Assembly (NCBI GenBank): GCA_046565765.1
Contig: JBKHXX010000080.1
Location: 1-64,000 of the forward strand
DNA length: 64,000 nt
DNA from: JBFMCT01 sp046565765
GTDB taxonomy: Bacteria > Actinomycetota > Acidimicrobiia > Acidimicrobiales > AC-14
Reading direction: 5' to 3'
The number at the start of each line of letters is the position of its first letter. Position 1 is the stretch's first letter. The notes under the pieces were generated by a model. It was not told where the DNA came from. It worked only from the letters and a program-made list of their open reading frames with translations, and made no database searches. Shown here one piece after another: positions 16,759-24,293 of this stretch. A program made the position numbers and the translations under genes.

Positions 16759-18819
16759 ATGAGCTACGACCGCGATGAAGTCCTTGAGCGCACCGACCTG
16801 CGTGCTCTGTTCGGGGAGCTCGTCGGCTCAGGACGCGGCCAGGGCCAGCGAGCGATGTGGCCTTGCCCAAGCCCCAACCACGCCCAGACCGGCAAGACCC
16901 CGCCCGTGTCGATCGACGCCAACAACCGGCTGTGGAACTGCCATGGCTGCGACGCAGGCGGCACCGCAGTGGATCTGCTCGTGCTCAAGCAGGGGCTGCG
17001 CCCGGGCGAGGCTCTTGCCGAGTTGGCGGCGCGCGCCGGTGTGCGCCCCGACGACAGGTGGTCGGCTCGCGGGCGCGCCCCTCACCCCGCTCCGGTGCCG
17101 GCGGCCGCCGCTCCCCCACCGCCGGTCGGCACGGGCGCGCGCAACGAGCTGCGGGCCTACGTGGAGACGGCGGCCCGCCTGTTGTGGGAGCCCGAGGGAG
17201 AAGCGATCCGCCAGTGGCTGCACGCCCGAGGGCTCGGCGAGGAGATTCTTCGCGCCAACCGGATCGGTGCCGATCCCGGCCCGCGCGCACTTCCCCGTGC
17301 CCAGGGACTTCCCCGTGGCGGCCAGGGGGCTGTGTTCCCGGTGATCGACGGTACCGGCGGAGTCAGCTATTGCCAGCTGCGGTTCCTGGAGGCGCGGGGA
17401 AGCAAGTACCACAACCCCCAGGAGAGCCGGTACGGGGCCAACCCGCGCATGGCCGTGGTGACAACGCCGGACAACGGCGTCGACGGGCCGGTGCTGGTCT
17501 GCGAGGGGATGCCCGATGCGTTGACGGCGGCACAGGCCGGGTACCGCGCTGCTGCGGTCCTCGGCGTCGGCCTACCGGATGCTCGTGTTGCCGAGGCGTT
17601 GGTGGCGGCGTACCCGTCTGAGACACTCGTCGTCGCCTTCGATGGCGACTCGTCGGGCGACCGGGGTGCCCAGCTGCTCGGCGACCTGCTGGTGAGGGCG
17701 GGTGCCGGGCGCCGTGTGCGTCGCCTCAGCGTGCCGGAAACGGTGTCACAGGATGCGAAGGACCGGGACCTCAACACGTGGGCGGTAACGAGCGGAGACC
17801 GATTCCCAAGCGAGCTCGAGGCCGCGCTGGCCGCGTCGACGCCGTTGGGTTGGGAGCCGGTGGTGTCCGCCGCCGATCTCCTTCCCCGCTTCTACGCCAT
17901 CCAGGAGGACCAGGACGGGGCCCTAGCCATCCCCACCGGGATTGCGGGATTGGACTACCTCCTCGCTCACGGCGGGTGGCGCCCTGGACTGGTGCTTCTC
18001 GGCGGTCTGGCCGGCGCCGGCAAGACGGCCTTCGCACTAGCCACGTCGGTTCACGCCGGACTGCACGGCCATCCCGTCGTGTACGTGTCGGTCGAGCAGA
18101 GCGCCATGGAGATGCTGGGCCGGCTGTTCTGCCGGGAGCTCGGGGTAGGCATCGCCGCGTACTGGAACCGGATTCCGTCCTATGTGGCCGGCGCCCGCGA
18201 GGTGTCCAGCCGGCTTCCGCTGTCGGAGCTCTACTTCCGTTCCGACCCAGCGATGGCCATCGACGATGAGGGCACGGTGGGGCGGGTTCGCCGCTGGGCC
18301 ACAAGCGTGGCGGAGCTGACCGGGCGCGTGCCGCTAGTGGTCGTCGACTACCTGCAGCGCATGAGGCCGCCGGAGGGCGACCGCCGCCAGGATCCGCACC
18401 GCCAGATCTCTTTGGCCGGCCTCGGGCTGCGCCAGCTGGCCCGCGACCTGTGCTGCCCAGTGGTGGCCATCTCCTCCATCGGACGGGCCTCCTACGACCG
18501 CGCTCCGAGCCTTGATGCCTTCAAGGGCTCGGGTGACCTGGAGTACGACGCCGACGCCTGCTTCCTGCTCCGGGTGGCGGCGGCCAACGAGGACGAGGCG
18601 AAGGCTCTCCTCGCCCGCCAGGGCACCCTGGTCCTGGAGATGCATGCGGTGAAGAACCGCTACGGCCCCGAGACGGGCACGTCGCCCGTGCTGCTCGACT
18701 TCGACCGCGGCCACGGAGCGTTCCGCCAGCACGGCACCCGCACAACGGCGCGGGCTGCGGCGTCCAACAACGGCTCGCCGCCTCCGAATCCGCCGCCCGT
18801 GCAGCTGCTCACGCCATGA
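16759..18819 (+). CDS. DNA primase-helicase fusion
   Basis: The 686-residue protein joins a CHC2-type zinc domain (Cys36, His41, Cys61, Cys64), a Toprim domain with the catalytic Glu249 in CEGMPDA and DGD at 295-297, and a DnaB/RecA-like ATPase with Walker A GGLAGAGKT (Lys422) and Walker B VVVDYLQR (Asp530). This order resembles phage T7 gp4 and plasmid primase-helicases: it would unwind DNA and lay down primers. It implies that the element replicates on its own at some stage. The C-terminal 40 residues are disordered. Confidence 0.92.
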   Translation: MSYDRDEVLERTDLRALFGELVGSGRGQGQRAMWPCPSPNHAQTGKTPPVSIDANNRLWNCHGCDAGGTAVDLLVLKQGLRPGEALAELAARAGVRPDDRWSARGRAPHPAPVPAAAAPPPPVGTGARNELRAYVETAARLLWEPEGEAIRQWLHARGLGEEILRANRIGADPGPRALPRAQGLPRGGQGAVFPVIDGTGGVSYCQLRFLEARGSKYHNPQESRYGANPRMAVVTTPDNGVDGPVLVCEGMPDALTAAQAGYRAAAVLGVGLPDARVAEALVAAYPSETLVVAFDGDSSGDRGAQLLGDLLVRAGAGRRVRRLSVPETVSQDAKDRDLNTWAVTSGDRFPSELEAALAASTPLGWEPVVSAADLLPRFYAIQEDQDGALAIPTGIAGLDYLLAHGGWRPGLVLLGGLAGAGKTAFALATSVHAGLHGHPVVYVSVEQSAMEMLGRLFCRELGVGIAAYWNRIPSYVAGAREVSSRLPLSELYFRSDPAMAIDDEGTVGRVRRWATSVAELTGRVPLVVVDYLQRMRPPEGDRRQDPHRQISLAGLGLRQLARDLCCPVVAISSIGRASYDRAPSLDAFKGSGDLEYDADACFLLRVAAANEDEAKALLARQGTLVLEMHAVKNRYGPETGTSPVLLDFDRGHGAFRQHGTRTTARAAASNNGSPPPNPPPVQLLTP

Positions 18820-19143
18820 TGTGCACTCCGTGGCGCCGGCACGCACGAGCCTCAGTGAGAGGCCCAGTGCCAGAACAGGCTCGCCGATCCCCGGTCTCAG
18901 CCGCGTGGAGGCGTGTGGGCCGTCCTGGGGGCCTCTCAGGGCAAACCAAGCCGACGGCCGAGTCTCCGGGAGGGCAATAGTGCAACAACGGACTCCAACC
19001 ATCCACCAGTCCACGTGCCCTAGAGCTATAAGGTCGCTACAAACGAGCAACAGCCGAGCACTAATAGGGCTACAGCGGTGCTCTCGTGACGCATTTGCGG
19101 TGCACGGCTCGGGCAACCGTGTAGCGAGGGAGGCGCAGGAACG
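18820..19143. other. Intergenic region upstream of parA with inverted repeat
   Basis: These 324 bp hold no supported gene and are AT-richer than the surroundings. GAGCAC (19056-19061) and GTGCTC (19078-19083) form an inverted repeat around TAATAGGG, close to a TATAAG stretch at 19028-19033. A parS-like site, a ParA autoregulatory operator or an origin are all possible. Confidence 0.4.
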
Positions 19144-20061
19144 TTGCTAGCTCGGGGCTTGGCAGTAGCAAACGGCAAGGGGGGATGCGGCAAGACGAGC
19201 GTGGCGGTGAACCTTGCCGGAGTCGCGGCGCTGAGTGGATGGCGGGTCCTTCTCGTTGATCTGGACCCCCAGGGGAACGTCGGCGACGACCTCGGGTACC
19301 GCCGGCACAGCGACTGGGGAGAGGCGCTCCACGACTCGGTGATGAAACGGGGCCGGATCCCTCTCTCGCCGCTGCGCAACGTGCGCCCGGGACTTGACGT
19401 CGTGCCCGGCGGCGACTTCACCGAGGACCTCGCGACCCTGCTGCAGAGCCGGCGCAGCAAGGCGACGAGCCACGAGGCCGCCCTCGGCGAGCTGCTGGTG
19501 CTCGGCGAGGTCCTCGAGGCAATCGCCGACGACTACCACCTGATCGTGGTCGACTGTCCGCCGGCGGGTGGCGTGCTTCTCGACGCTGCCCTCGCGGCTG
19601 TGCGTTGGCTGCTGATCCCGACGCGCCGAGACGCGGCCTCGCTCCAAGGCCTAGTGCGGGTGGCCAAGCGCTTCCAAGAGGTGGCCAGCACCGTGAACCC
19701 GCACCTCGAGGTGCTGGGGGTCGTGCTTTTCGACTTCGGGTTCGGCCACCGCCGGATGGTGGCGGAGGTACGCGACAGCCTGTCGGCGAGCCTGGGCTCG
19801 GTCGCGCCCGTGCTCGAGAGCTTCGTGCGTTCCGCGCCGAAGGCGTCGGGCGACATGCGCAACGCCGGACAGCTGGCGTACGAGTACGAGGACGCCAAGG
19901 TCCGGGCCACAGCGGAGGTCAAGCCCTGGGAGCGCGGGGCGGCGCGATTCGGAGCCAATGCGGCCGGTCTGGCTGAGGACTACAAGCGCCTCACCGACGA
20001 AGTCCTCCAAGCGGTCGCGGGCCGGCTCGCGGCGACGCCAGGAGAGCGGCATGAGCGGTGA
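19144..20061 (+). CDS. parA: ParA-family partition ATPase
   Basis: The 305-residue protein has the deviant Walker A of the ParA/MinD family, KGGCGKT (signature Lys12, Lys17), LVDLDPQGN (Asp39-Asp41) and VVDCPPAGG. ParA positions plasmids or chromosomal origins on the nucleoid together with a centromere-binding partner. The start is TTG 19144, preceded by GCAGGA; an ATG would cut into the Walker motif. It overlaps by 11 bp the RHH protein gene, the probable partner. Confidence 0.9.
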   Translation: MLARGLAVANGKGGCGKTSVAVNLAGVAALSGWRVLLVDLDPQGNVGDDLGYRRHSDWGEALHDSVMKRGRIPLSPLRNVRPGLDVVPGGDFTEDLATLLQSRRSKATSHEAALGELLVLGEVLEAIADDYHLIVVDCPPAGGVLLDAALAAVRWLLIPTRRDAASLQGLVRVAKRFQEVASTVNPHLEVLGVVLFDFGFGHRRMVAEVRDSLSASLGSVAPVLESFVRSAPKASGDMRNAGQLAYEYEDAKVRATAEVKPWERGAARFGANAAGLAEDYKRLTDEVLQAVAGRLAATPGERHER

Positions 20062-20641
20062 CTACAGCCCCCCCGGGGTCGACCTCAGCGGGTTCGCGAA
20101 GCGCTCGAGCGCTGTGCCGCCGCCGCCGCTGACCAAGCCGGCCGAGCTTGAGTCGCCGGTTGGGGAACGCCCGTCCGTTGGGAGCGACCGGCCGCCGGCC
20201 CGGCGTCGGAGGGAACCGGCGCAGCGCCAGGCACCCAGCGGCCCGCCGAGCCAGGGCAAGCTGCAGTTCTTCGTCCATCTCCCCCCCGAGCAGCACGCGT
20301 GGCTACGGGAGCGAACGGTCGCCAGCGGGTGGCCCAAGCGGGAGGTGATCCTCGAGGCCTTCCTCGCCCACCGCGATGAGCTCCGCGGTCACGATCCCGA
20401 CGCACAGCGCCGAAGGGAGGCCGGTCTGCCGCCCCGGGAGCCAGGGCGCCGGAAGGAGATCGGCGGCATCCCGAGCAACGTCTACATGGGCCGGGCCGAG
20501 GCCGAGGTGCTGGACCGACATGCGCGGGAGCTGGGTATGTCCCGATCGCAGATGGTGAGCGAGCTCTTGCGGCTCGCGGCTCAGGGACCGGGCGCAAAGC
20601 CGCCCGGGAGAGCGGTCACGCCTAGGGGCACGACACAGTGA
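20051..20641 (+). CDS. RHH-like DNA-binding protein, probable ParA partner
   Basis: The 196-residue protein has a disordered Pro/Arg-rich N-terminal third and two ribbon-helix-helix-like units: KLQFFVHLPPEQHAWLRERT and NVYMGRAEAEVLDRHARELG followed by MSRSQMVSELLRLA. Such proteins bind centromere sites and regulate parA in plasmids with small partner proteins. ATG 20051 follows GGAGAG within the end of parA. The double RHH order is unusual and might let a single chain bind two half-sites. Confidence 0.7.
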   Translation: MSGDYSPPGVDLSGFAKRSSAVPPPPLTKPAELESPVGERPSVGSDRPPARRRREPAQRQAPSGPPSQGKLQFFVHLPPEQHAWLRERTVASGWPKREVILEAFLAHRDELRGHDPDAQRRREAGLPPREPGRRKEIGGIPSNVYMGRAEAEVLDRHARELGMSRSQMVSELLRLAAQGPGAKPPGRAVTPRGTTQ

Positions 20642-20852
20642 CTCCAGTTGGCACGGAGGCGACCCCGCTGGAGCGGTTGCGCTACAGCGGCACGTCCTGA
20701 CCCCGCCGCCTGACAGACCAGTGTTGAGCCGCTGGGCTGGCAGCCCCCCGCACACGGGAGGAAAAGCCCTCGTGTTGACAGACCCCCGCTGAGATCCCCG
20801 GTGAGGGCCTCCCTGGATCGTCTCCCCCAAAGGCCATCGCAAGGAGGACGGA

Positions 20853-21593
20853 GTGGGGGGCCAGGTTGCGCCGAGGGTAGGAACAATCATCGAGTTGTTG
20901 GACCGTGAATGGGTGAGTCTCGTGGAATCGCCCGATGGCGCGAGGGCGGTAGAGAGGTGGAGGAGCGAAGACGAGGCCTTGGGCCGGTTCGAGCACTTGG
21001 CGGAGCTGGTGGCCTACGTGGAGTGCCGGACGACGGACGTGGTTGACCGTGATGGGGTTCTGGGCGCGCTGGGAGCGCGAGCATCCGTCGATGTGATGGC
21101 GGCCAGGACGCTGCTACAGCTGCTGCTCCCCGGCGCCAAGGCGCTCGTCGCTCGCTACCGCTGGAGCGCCGAGAGCGTCGATGAGCTGGCGGCGACTGTG
21201 GTGGCCGACCTGTACGACCGCATTCGCGCCTTGTCCGCCGGCGTGCGCCGGCGATGCCTCGCCCCTGCGGTGCTGCTCGACGTAGGCAAGCGACTTCAGC
21301 GCCGGGCGGCCCGGGCCCGCCGCCACGACCAGATCCGTCTCGAGGAAATGGACCCGGACACCGCTCGCACCTACGAGCACGAGGACGCCGCGCTCGAGCT
21401 TGACCAGCTGCTGCGTTGGGCGACCGAACGCCGATACCTGAGCTGCTCCGAGGCGGAGCTGATCCGGCTCACCCGCGTGGCCGACATTCCCGTAGCGGTT
21501 CTCAGTGCCCGCAGTGGGGAGCAACCCCAAACCATTCGCCGCAGGCGCCTGAGGGCCGAGCGTGCGCTTGCCGCCGCGGCCCGGGCCGCCTAG
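20853..21593 (+). CDS. Sigma-factor-like protein
   Basis: The 246-residue protein starts at GTG 20853 after AAGGAGG. The C-terminal 60 residues (ADIPVAVLSARSGEQPQTIRRRRLRAERAL) resemble a sigma region 4 helix-turn-helix, and the middle part (SVDELAATVVADLYDRIRAL) looks like a region 2-type helix. The protein may direct RNA polymerase to the transfer operon that starts 145 bp downstream, but the region 2 match is weak and it could also be an HTH regulator of another kind. Confidence 0.55.
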   Translation: MGGQVAPRVGTIIELLDREWVSLVESPDGARAVERWRSEDEALGRFEHLAELVAYVECRTTDVVDRDGVLGALGARASVDVMAARTLLQLLLPGAKALVARYRWSAESVDELAATVVADLYDRIRALSAGVRRRCLAPAVLLDVGKRLQRRAARARRHDQIRLEEMDPDTARTYEHEDAALELDQLLRWATERRYLSCSEAELIRLTRVADIPVAVLSARSGEQPQTIRRRRLRAERALAAAARAA

Positions 21594-21738
21594 CTCTCCA
21601 AGAGAAAATCTCGCAAGCCTGTCGCGTCCCTTGCCGCGGCGCGCCCATTAGCCCGGTGTAAGCCCCCACCCGGCCAGCCGGGCGCAGGTCTCCACCGAGG
21701 AACCCGAGCCCGGCTGGCCCCGTCCCGGAGACCAGGCG

Positions 21739-22467
21739 ATGACAACCGAGCGCCCCGAAGCCCTGGACGAGCTGGTGCCGGCGGTCGAGATGGTCGAGGT
21801 CTTCGGGACCCGGCTGGCACCCCGACCGGCAGTAGCCGCCGTTGTCGCGCCGGCTCTGTCGATCCCCTTTGTTCTCGGCTGCTGGGGCATTGCCGCACTG
21901 GCTCAGGCCCTCCTGCCCCTCGCGCTGCTGGCTGTGTCGACGTACTGGGGCGGACGCTGGCTCGACGAGCGCCGCGGGCGGCTCTACTGGGAGCCGCGGC
22001 CCGCGGCGATCGAGACGGTGGAGGTCGGGACCTGGATGCCCTCGCCTCGACACCTCGGGTGGCTCACGAAGGTCGTGGCGGCCGGCATCGCCCAGGACGA
22101 CCGTCCGTGGCTGCGCCTCGGGGACGGGTCCCAGATGGTGGCCGAGCCGCCCCGGGGTGAGGTCGTTACTGCGCTGACGCGCCCCGCGCCCTGGCACGGC
22201 CTCCTTGACGCCGTACCGGTGCCCGAGCGGCGGCGCCCCTCGCCGGAGCAGAGCGACGAGGAGCTCCGTACTGCCTTGCGAAGGACGTTCGACAGTCTCG
22301 CCGAGGCGGTCGGCGATGTCATCGACTCCGGCGAGCCGTTTGACCGGGAGCTCGTGGTCGACCTCGCCCGCGTGCTCGAGAGCGGCATGGAGAGCGTGCG
22401 TGCCTCTGAGTCGATGCAAGAGCGTCTGCGGGCCCGGGCCGCCGCGTCGGCGGTCGGGACGCGGTGA
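21739..22467 (+). CDS. Transfer-operon membrane protein, hypothetical
   Basis: The 242-residue protein has two hydrophobic stretches (about 40-60 and 61-75) and a cytoplasmic helical C-terminal half rich in Glu and Arg. It is the first gene of a co-directional run of secretion genes in which most neighbours overlap or nearly touch, which argues for a transfer role. It overlaps the next gene by 4 bp. No family is recognised. Confidence 0.65.
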   Translation: MTTERPEALDELVPAVEMVEVFGTRLAPRPAVAAVVAPALSIPFVLGCWGIAALAQALLPLALLAVSTYWGGRWLDERRGRLYWEPRPAAIETVEVGTWMPSPRHLGWLTKVVAAGIAQDDRPWLRLGDGSQMVAEPPRGEVVTALTRPAPWHGLLDAVPVPERRRPSPEQSDEELRTALRRTFDSLAEAVGDVIDSGEPFDRELVVDLARVLESGMESVRASESMQERLRARAAASAVGTR

Positions 22468-23525
22468 AGCTCAATCGTCGCGACGAGGCCGACGACGCCT
22501 CGGCCAAGCCCGGACTGCTGGGCGGTGCGTCAGCGCAGAGCCTTACACGTGTGGCCACGGTGGGCCTGTGGGCCCTCGTGGCGATCGGCGCCCTGGCCGG
22601 CTGCGCGGCGTTCGCCACCCGGCCCACCTCCGCCGGACCGGTCAAGGTGAAGCCGCCCACCCCCACCGTGGGGCCTGAGGGCTTCGCCGAGCTGTACGTC
22701 TCGACCTTCCTCGAGTCGGGGGAGGGCGACGAGAACCGGCTGCGGGCTTTCTATCCCGGCTCGGTGCAGCTGCGCGACGTCATCCCGGGTTCGCTCTACG
22801 TGGCCCGCACCGCCACCGTGGACGCCACCGAGGTGGCCCGCCGCTACTGGTCGGTGACCGTCGCCGCCGAGGTCCTCATTCCCGAGGGCGCCGGCTACCG
22901 CCGTGCCGGCACCCGCTTCTACCAAGTCGGCATCGCCGGCGACGACGGCTCCGCCTACGTCGCGACAAGCCTGCCCGCCGAGGTGCCCTCGCCGGCGACG
23001 CTTCGGGTACCGGCGCTGCAGGTCGGATCCCTCGAGCGGGTGCGGCTCGGCGACCCCGTAGCCGAGGCGGTCGAGCGCTTCGCCGCCGCCTTCTTGGCCG
23101 GCGACGGGGAGCTCGTCCGCTACGTGGCCCCCGACGCCCCGCTGCGGGCCGTGACGCCGCCCCCCTTCGTCACCGTCAAGGTCACCGACCTCGCCAGCCA
23201 CGACGACCCGGACGCTCCGGCCGTCAAGGAAGTCCTCGCCGCGGTGCGGGCTACCGACAGCGCCGGGCGGGTGCAGATCCTGCACTACTCGCTCGAGCTG
23301 GCCGAGCGGTCGGGCCGCTGGGAGGTCGCCCGCCTCCTCCCCGGCCCGCCGCTCGAGGGCCGGCCCCAGGCCGCCAACAGCCCTGCCGCCAACCCCATCG
23401 GCGTCCCCGCCACCACGGCAGCCCGCGGCTCCACCTCGACGTCGACGCCCCCATCCACGGCGTCGGCTCCGAGCACCACGACCGCCCGATCCCCAACCAC
23501 CGCAGAAAGGACAGCCCGACCATGA
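22464..23525 (+). CDS. Conjugal transfer protein, TcpC/VirB8-like
   Basis: The 353-residue protein has one N-terminal membrane segment (about 29-51), then a large extracytoplasmic part with two similar alpha/beta domains: FAELYVSTFLESGEGDENRLRAF (first) and VERFAAAFLAGDGELVRYVAPD (second), each of the NTF2-like kind found in TcpC and VirB8. These proteins are the inner scaffold of Gram-positive type IV secretion. The C-terminus is a Thr/Ser/Pro-rich linker. GTG 22464 overlaps the previous stop; the gene overlaps the next by 4 bp. Confidence 0.75.
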   Translation: MKLNRRDEADDASAKPGLLGGASAQSLTRVATVGLWALVAIGALAGCAAFATRPTSAGPVKVKPPTPTVGPEGFAELYVSTFLESGEGDENRLRAFYPGSVQLRDVIPGSLYVARTATVDATEVARRYWSVTVAAEVLIPEGAGYRRAGTRFYQVGIAGDDGSAYVATSLPAEVPSPATLRVPALQVGSLERVRLGDPVAEAVERFAAAFLAGDGELVRYVAPDAPLRAVTPPPFVTVKVTDLASHDDPDAPAVKEVLAAVRATDSAGRVQILHYSLELAERSGRWEVARLLPGPPLEGRPQAANSPAANPIGVPATTAARGSTSTSTPPSTASAPSTTTARSPTTAERTARP

Positions 23526-23851
23526 CAATCCCCGCCGCCATGCTTGCCGGCGCCGGCATCGACTGGGCCACCCAGAAGATCCAAGACCTGATGGGTCTTA
23601 CCGAGGCCGGCGCCATGTTGGCGACGGTGGTGATCTTCGTGCTCACCTACGTGGCCACCAAGAGCCTCATCAAGACCTTCACCGCCGCCGTCCTCGGCGG
23701 CCTCGTCCTCTTCGCCGTCGCCAACCCCGATTGGTTCCAGGACAAGGTCGGCGGCGAGTTCGAGGAGGGCCTTCGGGCTCCGGTCGTCGTCGAGGCCCCG
23801 CTCCCGCCGGCGCCGCCCGACGTGGTGGCGGCGTCCACCCGGGGCGCGTAA
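23522..23851 (+). CDS. Small membrane protein of the transfer operon
   Basis: The 109-residue protein has two membrane segments: about 30-50 (AGAMLATVVIFVLTYVATKS) and 55-68 (AAVLGGLVLFAVA). Size, position and layout fit a TrbC/VirB2-like or accessory channel subunit, but there is no diagnostic motif and no signal peptidase site is evident. The start ATG overlaps the preceding stop (ATGA). Confidence 0.7.
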   Translation: MTIPAAMLAGAGIDWATQKIQDLMGLTEAGAMLATVVIFVLTYVATKSLIKTFTAAVLGGLVLFAVANPDWFQDKVGGEFEEGLRAPVVVEAPLPPAPPDVVAASTRGA

Positions 23852-23854
23852 GCG

Positions 23855-24292
23855 GTGGAGCCCGAGGGCCACGTGGTCTGTCGCGTCTACACGCGGGCCC
23901 GTCGCCACCCCAACGTCATCGGCGTGATCGGGGGCTGGACGCTGCCGTGGCCCCTCACCCCCACGCAGCTCGGCGTGCTGCTGGGCTCGTTCGCAGCCCT
24001 GATGGGGACGCGGCAGATCTGGTCGATCGTCCTCCCAGGCTCGCTCAACACCCTCGTCCTCGGGGGCGGGCCGATCTTCTTGTGCTGGGCCGTGCGCCAT
24101 CTCCGCATGGAGGGCCGCTCGCCCATGCGCATGGCGGCGGGGGCGGCCAGCTATCTGGTGCGGCCCCGCCAGGGCACGCTGCACGGCAGGCCGTACCGCA
24201 TCGGCCAGCGGTCGTGCTGGGCCAGCCGCGTCTTCGTCGGCGCAGAGGGCCTGACGCCGGCGAACCAGCGGCGCCGCCGCGGGAGGCGCTGA
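23855..24292 (+). CDS. PrgI/TcpE-like membrane protein
   Basis: The 145-residue protein has two membrane segments (about 37-53 and 62-78) followed by a basic cytoplasmic tail. It is directly upstream of the VirB4 ATPase gene, the standard place for VirB3/PrgI/TcpE-like subunits that anchor VirB4 at the membrane. GTG 23855 begins 4 bp after the previous stop. Assignment rests on order, size and topology more than on sequence. Confidence 0.65.
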   Translation: MEPEGHVVCRVYTRARRHPNVIGVIGGWTLPWPLTPTQLGVLLGSFAALMGTRQIWSIVLPGSLNTLVLGGGPIFLCWAVRHLRMEGRSPMRMAAGAASYLVRPRQGTLHGRPYRIGQRSCWASRVFVGAEGLTPANQRRRRGRR

Positions 24293-24293
24293 G

